In this document: piece after piece, positions 1 through 8,782 of the stretch
How positions within the stretch are numbered: the stretch's first letter is position 1
How the letters are laid out: each line of letters starts with the position of its first letter
Assembly: GCA_023265455.1 (NCBI GenBank)
Contig: JAHFTQ010000002.1
Coordinates: 124,001-188,000 of the forward strand
DNA length: 64,000 nucleotides
Reading direction: 5' to 3'
Source of the DNA: Parachlamydiales bacterium
GTDB taxonomy: Bacteria; Chlamydiota; Chlamydiia; Chlamydiales; Rhabdochlamydiaceae
Notes under the pieces: generated by a model
The model's input: the letters and a program-made list of their open reading frames with translations, nothing else
What the model was told of the DNA's origin: nothing
Databases searched by the model: none
Made by a program: the position numbers and the translations under genes

Positions 1-237
1 ACATGCCTTGATAATGTTTTCATCACATGTTTTTTTCACCTCAGCTGAGGGAGTTACGAACAACGTGTGTAAGTTTTTGACATGCCTTAATTCAAGTTCA
101 CATTCTTGAGCAAGTATACGCTCCGAGACAACCGTGCGGTAAAGTTTTTTGATCTCTTCGGTCCCATACTCTTTTTTGCTGTCTTGGGAAAAAGACTCTA
201 GGGTTTCTGCATTTCCAACGCTACCGATCGCTGCCAT
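1..237 (-). CDS. Hypothetical protein, N-terminal part only
   Basis: A leftward reading frame opens with ATG at 237-235 and stays open to the window edge, giving 79 codons and no stop. An AGGAGG-like ribosome site (GGAGG, about 5 nt before the ATG) supports this start. The visible protein begins MAAIGSVGNAETLESFSQDS and is hydrophilic, with no signal peptide or membrane segment. It is rich in E, K and L further on, so probably helical. I do not recognise the family. It lies 52 nt downstream of the comF-like gene on the same strand and could be its operon partner. The C-terminal end lies outside the window. Confidence 0.6.
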   Translation of the reverse strand, partial: MAAIGSVGNAETLESFSQDSKKEYGTEEIKKLYRTVVSERILAQECELELRHVKNLHTLFVTPSAEVKKTCDENIIKAC

Positions 238-289
238 ATTAACCTCCACGTTAATGTGATGAGCTCCAACTTTAACAAAAAAATATTAT

Positions 290-925
290 TCACCCTATCA
301 GATTTTGGCGAACAGCGGCCATCTTGATGATTTTGAGAGGAAAGGCTTCGTTGAGGCGCTGGGCGCAGCAGCGGAGGGTGGCGCCGGTGCCGATGAGGTC
401 ATCGACGAGGAGGATGGTTTTTTCGTGGAGAGGAAACGGTTTGCGCCACTGAAAATGGGAGGCGGAAAGAAGGCGGCGACGATCAAGAGGTAATTGAGTT
501 TGGCGTAGGAGCTGAGGAGAGCGTTTGAGAAGGGAGAGAACGGGACGATTGAGGATTTTACCGAGATGGTGCGCGAGAAGATAGCGGGGGTTGTAGCCGA
601 TTTGGAGGGAGCGGAAAAGCGATTGAGGAACGGGGATGATAAAGTCGGGAAGGGGGTGGTGGGAGTGGAGAAGCTGAAGAGCCATGTAACCGGCAAGCCC
701 TTCGGCAAGATGGGGAGCTTTTCCGGATCTAAGGGCTTGGATAAGGGTCCAGGCAGGTCCCTCTCCTTCAAAGGTGATGAGGGGATCGGAGGAGGAAGAG
801 AGGGGGGCGAGAAAAGCAAGACAAGCCGAGCAGAGTGAATGAGAAAAGGGGGCAGGTTCATTGCAATGCCAGCAGAGGGGCGGGAAGAGAAATTTTAATG
901 CAGAGAGTAGCGCGGTTTTTCCCAC
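290..925 (-). CDS. ComF/GntX-type phosphoribosyltransferase-like protein
   Basis: A 211-residue protein with the ComF family layout. An N-terminal CxxC...CxxC cluster (CWHC, then CSAC) suggests a zinc knuckle, and near the C-terminus the motif VDDLIGTGAT matches the PRPP-binding loop of type I phosphoribosyltransferases. In transformable bacteria ComF helps handle incoming single-stranded DNA; elsewhere the role is unclear. The start is a GTG overlapping the end of the upstream large gene by 31 nt, with GAGGGG just before it, so translation is probably coupled. The first residues (LFPPLCWHC) are family-typical, so the start cannot lie far downstream. The family call is firm, the biological role uncertain. 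Confidence 0.8.
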   Translation of the reverse strand: MGKTALLSALKFLFPPLCWHCNEPAPFSHSLCSACLAFLAPLSSSSDPLITFEGEGPAWTLIQALRSGKAPHLAEGLAGYMALQLLHSHHPLPDFIIPVPQSLFRSLQIGYNPRYLLAHHLGKILNRPVLSLLKRSPQLLRQTQLPLDRRRLLSASHFQWRKPFPLHEKTILLVDDLIGTGATLRCCAQRLNEAFPLKIIKMAAVRQNLIG

Positions 926-3900
926 GTCCCCTCAACGGTGATGGTGAAGGGTTCGACAAGTTTGAGTGCAGCGCTTTGGCGCATCCGTAAATGAAGGGAA
1001 AGGCGGCCATCAAAGTCGATGAAGGAGGACGTATCAGGAGCTAGAAAGAAGCTAGAGCGGGACTCTTCACTGAAGACGTTTTGCAAATCGGTGAGGAAAA
1101 ATTTTCCGCTCTTGAGTTGGATCTCAACTTCTCCTGTGACGGGTGTGCAAAGATCGAGATCCAGCCCGAGATCTTTCAGAAAATTTAGGGGGACGTCAAA
1201 GAGGGAGGGATCTTTTTTCATGTGCTGAGAGAAATTGAAAGATCCATGGCCTTGAAAAGAATCTGGATGACCTAGCTGTCCTGTCAGGTCAGCCAAGATG
1301 AGATTGCGGATCACTAATGGCTTAGGCTCTTGAGGAGAGGTTCCTTTTTTTCTGAGAGCGCTCAGTCTGATCTCCTGCGCTTTCAAAAGTGGGATAGAGA
1401 TCTGCCAAGGATCTTGAGAAGTGGCTCTTGATCCATAACATTTTCGGATGGTGCAAGTGCCTGCGGGGTCTCGCAGAATTAAGTCCTTTAAACGAAACTC
1501 GGTGGGGGTATAATCGACCTTAGCATCGATCTCTTGAAGAAGATAATCTTGGAGACAAAAGTCATGACCCTTGAGATGGCCTTGAAAAGTCCATCCTGAA
1601 GGGAGTTTTTGGAGCTGTCCTTGGAATTGAAGGTTCGATTGGGTCAATTGAACAGATCCTTCAAATGAGGGCTCTAGAGTGAATTTGCCGGTGAGTTGGA
1701 GAGGCTCTCCACTATGGACCCCCAGGCATTTGAGATTGAGAAGTGAATTTTCGTAGAGTCCGTAAATTTCTTTGAGTTGAAGAGCAGATTTTCCAAGCGT
1801 GAGTAAGCCCTGAGAAAAGGGTCCTTGAAAGGTGATCGTATGAGGGGTGAAGCTCAGGTGTAATTGGGCCTGGACTCCCCAGGGGGATAGAGTCGTGGCA
1901 ACGAAAGGAGATGTCCACTTCCCCTCTTGATACTGGAGCTCTTGGCACTGGAGAGTGGCAAGGGCTTCGCCACTCTCTTGAACTTTCAGGGAAAGATCTT
2001 GAATACGGAAGTTCAAAAGATCGAAAAGTCCTTGACCGGCGATGCCGAATCGAGATGCGATCTGAGACTCCATTTGAAAATCGAACTTCCCTGCTTTGTA
2101 CAAGCCCGAAAGGTGAGTATTAAATTGTTTGCCCACGATGTCCCAGCGAGAAATGATCCATTGATCGCCCTGTTGTGTAGCAGCGCCTTGCATTTTGAAG
2201 TCATTGATAAGGCCTTCATGGAGTGTCCAGTGGCTGCCTTTTTGACGTATAGTAGCTTTCACGGTTTTGAAATCCAAAGATCCATAATGCAGTTGAGTGC
2301 CTTGGAATTCGTAAAGGTTATGATCCCCGTCCTGCATGCATTGAAGAGTAAGGCTCCCTTGTGTGAGGATCTCTTGCAAAGCGACAGAGTAACCACTTTC
2401 AAGGGTCGATACCTCTCCTTGAAGAGAAATAACTTCGGGGGTGAGAAGGGTCACATCAAAGATCCACTGTCCATCTTGGAAATGAATCCGCTTCGAGGTC
2501 AAAGGAAGCGAACTGAGTTTGCCACTCAAGTTTTCAATAGTAAGACTATGCTCTCCTACGTGATAGGCCAGATTGCAGGTATTGAGGTGCAATGTCGGAG
2601 TATTGGGTCGGCTTAAAAAGAAATCGTGCCCTTCTGTTTCAATATTGAGGCTGTTTCGGGTGAAATCTCCCTTGACGTCAAGAGTGCCATCGATAAAAAG
2701 GTTAGATATAAATAGTGGGGCATAAAAAGAGGGGTGAAGGTTTGATGCTTGAAACTCCCCTTTCCAAATCTCTGAGAAAAGGTGGCCCTCGGCTTGGAAT
2801 TGAACGGTATCTTCTAGGCAAGAGAGTTTTCCCTCGACCTGCAGATGGTCTTGCTTGCGGTGTAAAGTCGCTTCCATGATAGCCAGCGGCTCATCAGGCT
2901 GAGGAGGAAGAGAAATCCAGGTGGAGGGGTTGGCAGCTAAGTTGATTTTAGCTTGAAAAGATGCGGGGGGACCTTGGAGCTCAAGTGAGAAAGGAATCTC
3001 TCCCCATTTTCCAAAAGCACAGCTGGGCTCAAACTGGTTGTTACGGATATGTACAGTTGCCTGAATATCAGAGGCAGGGCGCCCTAGGTAAGAGCCTTTT
3101 GCGTCTTGAATTTGCAGCGTTAACTGCTCAAGGGTTTGGGTTTGAGGATTCCAAGTTCCCGAGCCTTCGAGTGAGGTGAGTGAGAGTTGATCATTTGCAA
3201 GATGCTGAGCAAAAAGTTCATCTAGCTGGATCTTCTGACAGACGTAGTGATCCCATAGTAAAGTGAGCTTCGCATCGCAAGTCCCCTTTTGAACGGTAGA
3301 AAAGGGAATCAGGGAGATCACCTCAGGGCTGAGGTGGGAGCACTCTGCTTGTAAGGCTTGGGTGATGCGGTCATCGGCATAGGAAAACTTGATCTGAGTG
3401 GGTGTTTGGAGCGCTGTGACATAGTCAGCCATCCCTTCAAGCCAGAGTGTTCCATCGGATCTAATTTCACCCTTCCCGATCACATCGGTGCGTCCTTCAA
3501 GCTTGTCAATATTTAACGCACCATGGGCTTCAAAAATAGGAGTTTGGCCGGGGTTGAAAAGAAGACTTCCTTGGCTTCTTAAAATTTCGAGCTTGTTCCA
3601 AAATAGATCGGCTCCCTCCCACTTGACGTCAAGGGCTATCTCTCCCTTAAAATCGATCTGGCTATTGAGTGCGTCGATATTGAGGGTGAGGTCCTCTGAC
3701 TCCCAATGGACATCGCTGAGTGCAACAGTTCCTCGAACAGCAGAAAGGTCAGCCGCCTTGAAGATCATGTCAAGGTCTACCGAAGCTATGCCCTCTATAG
3801 GTAAAGAGACTAATTGATGGAGAGAAGCATCTTGGGCTGTGAGATGGACGTGGAATTGGATGGTGAAAGGCACCCATTGGATTTCGACGTAAGGAAGGTA

Positions 3901-4086
3901 GAGAAGACCTCCTAAGGTGAGCTCTTGATAGATGAGTTTTTCTTTTTCCCATGTGCAACTCTGATACGTTAATTTCTCCCCAGTTTTGCGCTCGAGGACA
4001 ATTTCAAGTGCTTTTTCAATAATGACATGGCGGCCTAGATAGATGGAACCCACAAGAAGACAGAAAGCGATTAAAAACTTTCTCAT
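895..4086 (-). CDS. Very large AsmA/TamB/YhdP-like envelope protein
   Basis: A 1063-residue protein with one N-terminal hydrophobic segment (about residues 4-20) after a short basic start, acting as a signal anchor. The rest is almost entirely short alternating beta-strand-like segments separated by G, D and N turns, with no catalytic motif. This is the look of AsmA/TamB/YhdP proteins, which form long grooves in the periplasm and are linked to outer-membrane assembly or lipid transfer. The C-terminal part (FTITVEGTWEKPRYSLH) resembles the closing strands of AsmA-like domains. Its ATG overlaps the gcsH stop by 4 nt, so the two are translationally coupled. The fold assignment is inference from composition and layout. 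Confidence 0.55.
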   Translation of the reverse strand: MRKFLIAFCLLVGSIYLGRHVIIEKALEIVLERKTGEKLTYQSCTWEKEKLIYQELTLGGLLYLPYVEIQWVPFTIQFHVHLTAQDASLHQLVSLPIEGIASVDLDMIFKAADLSAVRGTVALSDVHWESEDLTLNIDALNSQIDFKGEIALDVKWEGADLFWNKLEILRSQGSLLFNPGQTPIFEAHGALNIDKLEGRTDVIGKGEIRSDGTLWLEGMADYVTALQTPTQIKFSYADDRITQALQAECSHLSPEVISLIPFSTVQKGTCDAKLTLLWDHYVCQKIQLDELFAQHLANDQLSLTSLEGSGTWNPQTQTLEQLTLQIQDAKGSYLGRPASDIQATVHIRNNQFEPSCAFGKWGEIPFSLELQGPPASFQAKINLAANPSTWISLPPQPDEPLAIMEATLHRKQDHLQVEGKLSCLEDTVQFQAEGHLFSEIWKGEFQASNLHPSFYAPLFISNLFIDGTLDVKGDFTRNSLNIETEGHDFFLSRPNTPTLHLNTCNLAYHVGEHSLTIENLSGKLSSLPLTSKRIHFQDGQWIFDVTLLTPEVISLQGEVSTLESGYSVALQEILTQGSLTLQCMQDGDHNLYEFQGTQLHYGSLDFKTVKATIRQKGSHWTLHEGLINDFKMQGAATQQGDQWIISRWDIVGKQFNTHLSGLYKAGKFDFQMESQIASRFGIAGQGLFDLLNFRIQDLSLKVQESGEALATLQCQELQYQEGKWTSPFVATTLSPWGVQAQLHLSFTPHTITFQGPFSQGLLTLGKSALQLKEIYGLYENSLLNLKCLGVHSGEPLQLTGKFTLEPSFEGSVQLTQSNLQFQGQLQKLPSGWTFQGHLKGHDFCLQDYLLQEIDAKVDYTPTEFRLKDLILRDPAGTCTIRKCYGSRATSQDPWQISIPLLKAQEIRLSALRKKGTSPQEPKPLVIRNLILADLTGQLGHPDSFQGHGSFNFSQHMKKDPSLFDVPLNFLKDLGLDLDLCTPVTGEVEIQLKSGKFFLTDLQNVFSEESRSSFFLAPDTSSFIDFDGRLSLHLRMRQSAALKLVEPFTITVEGTWEKPRYSLH

Positions 4087-4439
4087 TCAGGTTTGACGAG
4101 TTGAAGATAGGTAGCGCGGTTCATGAGAGTTTCGAGTTCTTGGGGATGAGAGAGGCGGATTTGAAAAAGCCAACCCCCGGTTTCGGGAGAGCGGTTGAGT
4201 AAATCGGGAGAACGGAGGAGTTCTTCGTTCACGGCAATGATTTCACCGGAGACGGGACTATAGACATCTGCGGCGGCTTTGGTCGACTCTAAAATGACGA
4301 CTTCTTCTCCCGCCCGGACCTGGCGGCCGATTTGGGGAAGCTGGAGATAGACGATTTCACCCAGCTCTTGCTGAGCGTAGGTCGTCATGCCGATTTTTCC
4401 TTCGGCATCAATCCATTCATGTGAATCTGTATAATACAT
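4083..4439 (-). CDS. gcsH: Glycine cleavage system H protein (lipoyl carrier)
   Basis: A 118-residue H protein, slightly short of the usual 125-130. The lipoyl-accepting lysine is K54 in ESTKAAADVYSPVSG, the canonical hairpin, followed by the conserved GGWLFQI strand. In the glycine cleavage system it shuttles the aminomethyl group between P, T and L proteins. No gcvP or gcvT is present here, and chlamydiae are known to keep gcsH with lplA alone, so the protein may serve in lipoyl relay or another role. The ATG is preceded by AGGT. It sits 7 nt after the CBM9-like gene and shares an ATGA overlap with the following giant gene. Confidence 0.93.
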   Translation of the reverse strand: MYYTDSHEWIDAEGKIGMTTYAQQELGEIVYLQLPQIGRQVRAGEEVVILESTKAAADVYSPVSGEIIAVNEELLRSPDLLNRSPETGGWLFQIRLSHPQELETLMNRATYLQLVKPE

Positions 4440-4446
4440 CGATTAC

Positions 4447-5073
4447 CTATGGTATGAGTTTACAGGTGGCCCAAAGAGAGGGGTGCTGTGGCACTGAAAC
4501 ATAACTGGAAGAGACGGCAAAGTGCTGCGACTCTTTTTTGGGACGATGGATGCAATAGGTGAACCCTAGCCTATCAAAAGAGCGGGGATCATATCCATGC
4601 AAAATTTCAGCGGGAAGATGGATGTCGACGGTGAAGCTCCGGAGGTGATTTTCAGTGTGGACTTGGATAGCTCCAGGGTCACAAAGAGGGTGGCTGTCTT
4701 CACTACGAAAACGGGTCAGTTCAAGCGAGCGTACTCCTTGAATTTCTTGAGGTAAGATCAAAAAATGGTGACAGAAACGCGTGGGAAATCCTGCCTCTTT
4801 CAAATCTCGTGTATCGAAAAAAAGCTCGATGGCATCGCCTTGCTCGTATTTAGGATAGATCGCTTCTTCAAAGGGCTTATTCACATCGATACGCGCAAAA
4901 ATTCCCTCTTCATGCCAACCTAAAGAGACGTCGGAAAAACTCTCTTCACCTAAAAGATCGCTCATGTCGGAGAGTAAATATTTTTTCCCGAGCTGCTTTC
5001 CATATTTGACATCGACATTCAGTCGAAAAAAATGAAGCGGCGCTATGGGTGGAAATTTCTCACCGAGAACCAT
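4447..5073 (-). CDS. CBM9-like beta-sandwich protein, conserved in chlamydiae
   Basis: A 208-residue protein without a signal peptide. The middle carries the signature of family 9 carbohydrate-binding-module-like (DOMON-type) sandwiches: SLGWHEEGIFARIDV, then GDAIELFFDTRD, then a late DRLGFTYCIHRP. These folds usually bind sugars or haem outside cells; here nothing suggests export. Chlamydia trachomatis has a protein of unknown function next to gcsH, probably the same gene. The start overlaps the upstream SurA-like stop by 14 nt. A function cannot be given; the fold call is inference from motif spacing. Confidence 0.6.
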   Translation of the reverse strand: MVLGEKFPPIAPLHFFRLNVDVKYGKQLGKKYLLSDMSDLLGEESFSDVSLGWHEEGIFARIDVNKPFEEAIYPKYEQGDAIELFFDTRDLKEAGFPTRFCHHFLILPQEIQGVRSLELTRFRSEDSHPLCDPGAIQVHTENHLRSFTVDIHLPAEILHGYDPRSFDRLGFTYCIHRPKKESQHFAVSSSYVSVPQHPSLWATCKLIP

Positions 5074-7246
5074 ACTCGTCCATGCGCGTGAGAATTTGGT
5101 GCATCAGAAGACGTCTGGCATCGATACCCAGTTTTTGTTGTCCTGCAATAATTTTGTCATCGATAGCTTTCAAGGGCTGCTGCCGTTTGACAAGGCAGAA
5201 AAAAGCTGTATCGCCATTAGGCGGAGTCGAAACAGATGACCACTCTCCTTCAGCTAAGGTAAACATCTCTAGTTTAGCTAAAGTCGAAGGACTACTCCGC
5301 TGAATTTCTTCTGTTTGCTGGATGAGTTTCCATTGGTCCTGCAGAGGATTTCCAGTGGATTGAAGCAGCGAGATTTCCTGTGCTGCGATAGCTTTCCGAG
5401 CTGTTTCCATCAAAGAAACGAAGCGGCGGCAAGGGTATTGATCCAAAGAAAGCGGTTTATCAGAGATCTGCTTAAGGAAATCTCCATAAACTAAGGCTCC
5501 GACTTGATCTTTGACCTCTTGAAAAGATGTCCATTCTCCTGTTTTTGTTTTGAACTGTTCAGGCTCTTTAGTACGGACATTCACATAGGCGTCGCTGAGC
5601 TTACGATCGAGAAGTTCACCTAGCCAATCTCCTTCGAGAGCTTCTTGAAAGGTCATGATTTCTTTCGCTACAGGTTTTTCCAAGACGGTGATGCGATAAT
5701 ACGTGCGCTGATCGTGACTGAAAAGCTTAGGCTCGCCTACAGGGATTTCATGAAGAAAAGCTCGCAGACTCGCTGTCTCTTCAATGTCATCGAAGGGAGC
5801 GCTGCTGCCTTGAGATCGAATCGCAACTGCTTGCTTTTTGACCTCCACTTTGGATAGCGCCTCTTCGATCCATTCAGGATGCTGCTTGACTAAGATCGAT
5901 CTGGCAAACTGATCAATTTTCAGACGAAGGGCGGCCTCAAGTGTGTCAAGTCTTTGAAGGCGGTCTTCCCGGGTCGGGGCTTCCGAGCGTGCGAGAGTTG
6001 GAAACTCAGCTTTCAGCTGATTCCATCCAAAGTCGCTCGCTTCGAACTCCCATGTCTCCGTCAACGAAAGGCGGCTTCCGACCTCGTCTTTAGAGATTTT
6101 TGCGACTTCAAGCATATAACGAGAAACTACGAGTTCAGGGGCTTTTTTCTCAGCCTCTTCAATAGAGACAAAGGAGCTCGGAAGGGTGACGAGTTTGCTT
6201 TTAGCTTTGGGAGCCACGGCTTCCAGATAATACTGAAATTTCAGAAGCGACCTAAAATCTGCAAAGCGCAAAGCGGCAGGAAGACGATAAGTTTCGACGG
6301 TGGCGGTCTCTTCCGCAAATTTAGAAAATTCCTGATAACTCAAAGGGTCCACGAGAACTCCTTGCCCGACCTCATTAAAGAGGCGATGGACAAGCATCAC
6401 TTTTCTCCAAATTTTGGCGGCTTCTGTCTCGTCAATGCCCGCCATCTGAACTTGAACTCTCAGAAAAGCACTGGCATCTGCAAAAGTCGCTTCTCCTCGG
6501 GATGGGACTGCCTGCAAACAGGTCTTGAGAAGATCAGCCCGCGCTTCACTTAAGGAAACACGATACCCCTTCTCTTCAGCAATAGCCGCCGCATTCCAGA
6601 AGAATTTTCCTAAAATTTCCGTAAAACGAGGACCGTACCACTCTTCGAATGTCTGGTAACCAAAAAGAGCCAGATGACGTGGATCGTAAAGCGCACGGTC
6701 GACCGATCCTCCGGAAAGCTGCTGATGCTGGTACTGAAGGACGCGGCTGAGCATTTCAGGGGGAAACATGAGTTGGTCAAGATAAAGATCAGAGTAAAGA
6801 GCAAAGGTTTGAGGAGAAGGATCGCTAAGCTTGATCTCATCGAGATGACTTGCAAGCTGTGGAACGAATCTGCTCCAGACGCTACTTGCGCTTAAAAAAG
6901 GCACTTGAGGATGTGCGAAAGGAGTAAAGCGCCTGGCCTTCTCTAACCGCTCTTGAAGATCGCCTTGGATCTGAGAGAAGTGTTTTTCAGCTAAGATCGC
7001 CATCAATCCTGTCGAGAAAAAATCGTTTTGGAGAACTTCGTGACTGCCCAAAGAGAGAAAGCGGATCATCGCATGGAGCTCCCGCTCCCGGATGTGACTG
7101 CCATCGATAGCTTTTCCAATGTCTTTATCAGGAATATCTCGCACGCCTAAATTGCTGACGGCTCCAAAAAAAGAAAACGAAGCGATGATCATCACGGTGA
7201 TCACAATGAGCAGTTTTTTCTGATGTTTGCGCAAAAATATCATCAT
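5060..7246 (-). CDS. SurA/PpiD-like periplasmic folding factor
   Basis: A 728-residue protein beginning with a basic stretch and one membrane helix (about residues 12-30, LLIVITVMIIASFSFFGAV), then a long periplasmic helical region. The N-terminal anchor, the early helical segment (GKAIDGSHIRERELHAMI) and the parvulin-like spacing resemble PpiD/SurA_N proteins, but I cannot identify a convincing parvulin active site, so isomerase activity is doubtful. The likely role is chaperoning envelope proteins. AGGA lies 7 nt before the ATG, and the proS stop lies 9 nt upstream. In Chlamydia an uncharacterised gene also precedes proS, consistent with orthology. Confidence 0.6.
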   Translation of the reverse strand: MMIFLRKHQKKLLIVITVMIIASFSFFGAVSNLGVRDIPDKDIGKAIDGSHIRERELHAMIRFLSLGSHEVLQNDFFSTGLMAILAEKHFSQIQGDLQERLEKARRFTPFAHPQVPFLSASSVWSRFVPQLASHLDEIKLSDPSPQTFALYSDLYLDQLMFPPEMLSRVLQYQHQQLSGGSVDRALYDPRHLALFGYQTFEEWYGPRFTEILGKFFWNAAAIAEEKGYRVSLSEARADLLKTCLQAVPSRGEATFADASAFLRVQVQMAGIDETEAAKIWRKVMLVHRLFNEVGQGVLVDPLSYQEFSKFAEETATVETYRLPAALRFADFRSLLKFQYYLEAVAPKAKSKLVTLPSSFVSIEEAEKKAPELVVSRYMLEVAKISKDEVGSRLSLTETWEFEASDFGWNQLKAEFPTLARSEAPTREDRLQRLDTLEAALRLKIDQFARSILVKQHPEWIEEALSKVEVKKQAVAIRSQGSSAPFDDIEETASLRAFLHEIPVGEPKLFSHDQRTYYRITVLEKPVAKEIMTFQEALEGDWLGELLDRKLSDAYVNVRTKEPEQFKTKTGEWTSFQEVKDQVGALVYGDFLKQISDKPLSLDQYPCRRFVSLMETARKAIAAQEISLLQSTGNPLQDQWKLIQQTEEIQRSSPSTLAKLEMFTLAEGEWSSVSTPPNGDTAFFCLVKRQQPLKAIDDKIIAGQQKLGIDARRLLMHQILTRMDEYGSR

Positions 7247-7255
7247 ACAGTTATC

Positions 7256-8782
7256 CTAGTAAGATTTTGCATAAATCACACGGAGTTTACTCTTCTTGCC
7301 TGTGATGATGCAAGCGCCCTCTTCAGCTTGATCATCTAAAGGAATGCAGCGGATCGTCACTCCGAGCTCGGCTTTCACTTGGCTTTCAACCGCAGAATCT
7401 CCACACCAATGGGAATAGGCAAAGCCGCCGTGACTTTCTGGCTGTTCTTTATTCTTAGGGGTGAAGAAGTCGTAAAACTCCTCTTTCTTATCAATTTTTC
7501 GGCTACGGGAATTGCGGAACGCAAGGGCTTTTTCATAAAGGCCTGTTTGGATCTCTTCGAGAATATCGGCGATCTTAGCAACTAAATAGCCACGAGAAAG
7601 GGGGGTCGATTCTTTATGTGGTTTATCGCGGCGCATGAGAGGAAATGCATCGTTTGCGATATCGCGAGGCCCCACCTCGATCCGGATCGGAACTCCTTTC
7701 TTGATCCATGACCACATCTTGTCTCCCCCTCGAAGATCGCGACTGTCAACAATCACTTGGAGCGGTTTTCCATCAAACATCACATGTCTGAGCTCTCCTG
7801 CCAAACCATGACAATACTGCATCACTTGAGCTCTCGTCTCTTCCTGATGAAGGACAGGGATAATCACCACATGCGATGAAGCAATTTTCGGTGGTAGAAC
7901 CAACCCGTCATCATCGCTATGGGTCATGACCAAAGCTCCAATCAAACGCGTTGTGGAGCCCCACGATGTTGTCCAGGCGTGAGCGAGTTCCCCATTTTTA
8001 TCTTGGAACTTAATCTGAGAGGCTTTTGCAAAATTCTGGCCTAAAAAATGGGAAGTTCCCATTTGGAGCGCTTTATGATCTTGCATCATGGCTTCAATCG
8101 TATAGGTAGAAACAGCTCCGGGAAATCTCTCTGAAGGGGTCTTCTCACCCGGGATAACAGGAATCGCAAGCGTCTTGCGGGCAAATTCTTCATAGATCCT
8201 CAGCATCTGCATCGTCTCTTCAAGCGCCTCTTCTGCAGTGGCATGAGCGGTGTGCCCCTCTTGCCATAGGAACTCGGTCGTGCGCAAAAATAGCCGTGTT
8301 CTCATCTCCCAACGCACCACGTTGGCCCACTGATTGATCAGTAGCGGAAGATCGCGGTAAGAGGTGATCCACTTTGCAAACATCTCACCGATGATGGTCT
8401 CAGAAGTAGGCCGCACGATAAGGGGCTCTTCCAAGGGACCGGCAGGAACTAATTTCCCATCTTTGTCTTTTTCTAGGCGGTGATGGGTCACAATGGCACA
8501 CTCTTTTGCAAACCCTTCGACATGTTCAGCCTCCTTTTGGAGAAAGCTTAACGGAATAAAAAGAGGAAAATAGGCATTTTGATGGCCTGTCTCTTTAAAT
8601 CTTCCATCGAGAATTTTCTGCATGTTTTCCCAGATTGCATAACCCCACGGTTTGATCACCATGCAGCCTCGCACAGGAGAATGCTCTGCCAGATCAGCAG
8701 CCTTTAGAACTTCTTGGTACCATTCGGAATAATCTTCATCACGCTTAGGAGAAATGGCAGATTTAATCGGTTTGTTGCTCAT
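7256..8782 (-). CDS. proS: Prolyl-tRNA synthetase, archaeal/eukaryotic type
   Basis: A 508-residue class II synthetase charging tRNA-Pro. Class II motifs are visible: VRPTSET (motif 1/2 region), RLFLRTTEFLWQEGHTAHA (motif 2 and loop), and a motif 3 region near TTSWGSTTRLIGALVM. The bacterial editing insertion between motifs 2 and 3 is absent. The C-terminal extension ends in YAKSY, the terminal-tyrosine signature of the short ProRS type found in archaea, eukaryotes and some bacteria. The stop overlaps nothing; the start shares an ATGA with the lplA stop. As I recall, pathogenic Chlamydia use the longer bacterial form, so this may be a gene replacement. Confidence 0.93.
   Translation of the reverse strand: MSNKPIKSAISPKRDEDYSEWYQEVLKAADLAEHSPVRGCMVIKPWGYAIWENMQKILDGRFKETGHQNAYFPLFIPLSFLQKEAEHVEGFAKECAIVTHHRLEKDKDGKLVPAGPLEEPLIVRPTSETIIGEMFAKWITSYRDLPLLINQWANVVRWEMRTRLFLRTTEFLWQEGHTAHATAEEALEETMQMLRIYEEFARKTLAIPVIPGEKTPSERFPGAVSTYTIEAMMQDHKALQMGTSHFLGQNFAKASQIKFQDKNGELAHAWTTSWGSTTRLIGALVMTHSDDDGLVLPPKIASSHVVIIPVLHQEETRAQVMQYCHGLAGELRHVMFDGKPLQVIVDSRDLRGGDKMWSWIKKGVPIRIEVGPRDIANDAFPLMRRDKPHKESTPLSRGYLVAKIADILEEIQTGLYEKALAFRNSRSRKIDKKEEFYDFFTPKNKEQPESHGGFAYSHWCGDSAVESQVKAELGVTIRCIPLDDQAEEGACIITGKKSKLRVIYAKSY

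Noticed and set aside
1927..2616. Long plus-strand frame opposite the AsmA/TamB-like gene
   Set aside because: No ribosome site, no recognisable domain, and the opposite frame is a far better, continuous protein; it is an antisense shadow.
5954..6553. Plus-strand frame of about 200 codons inside the SurA-like gene
   Set aside because: Composition is irregular with no start signal; the leftward gene explains the region.
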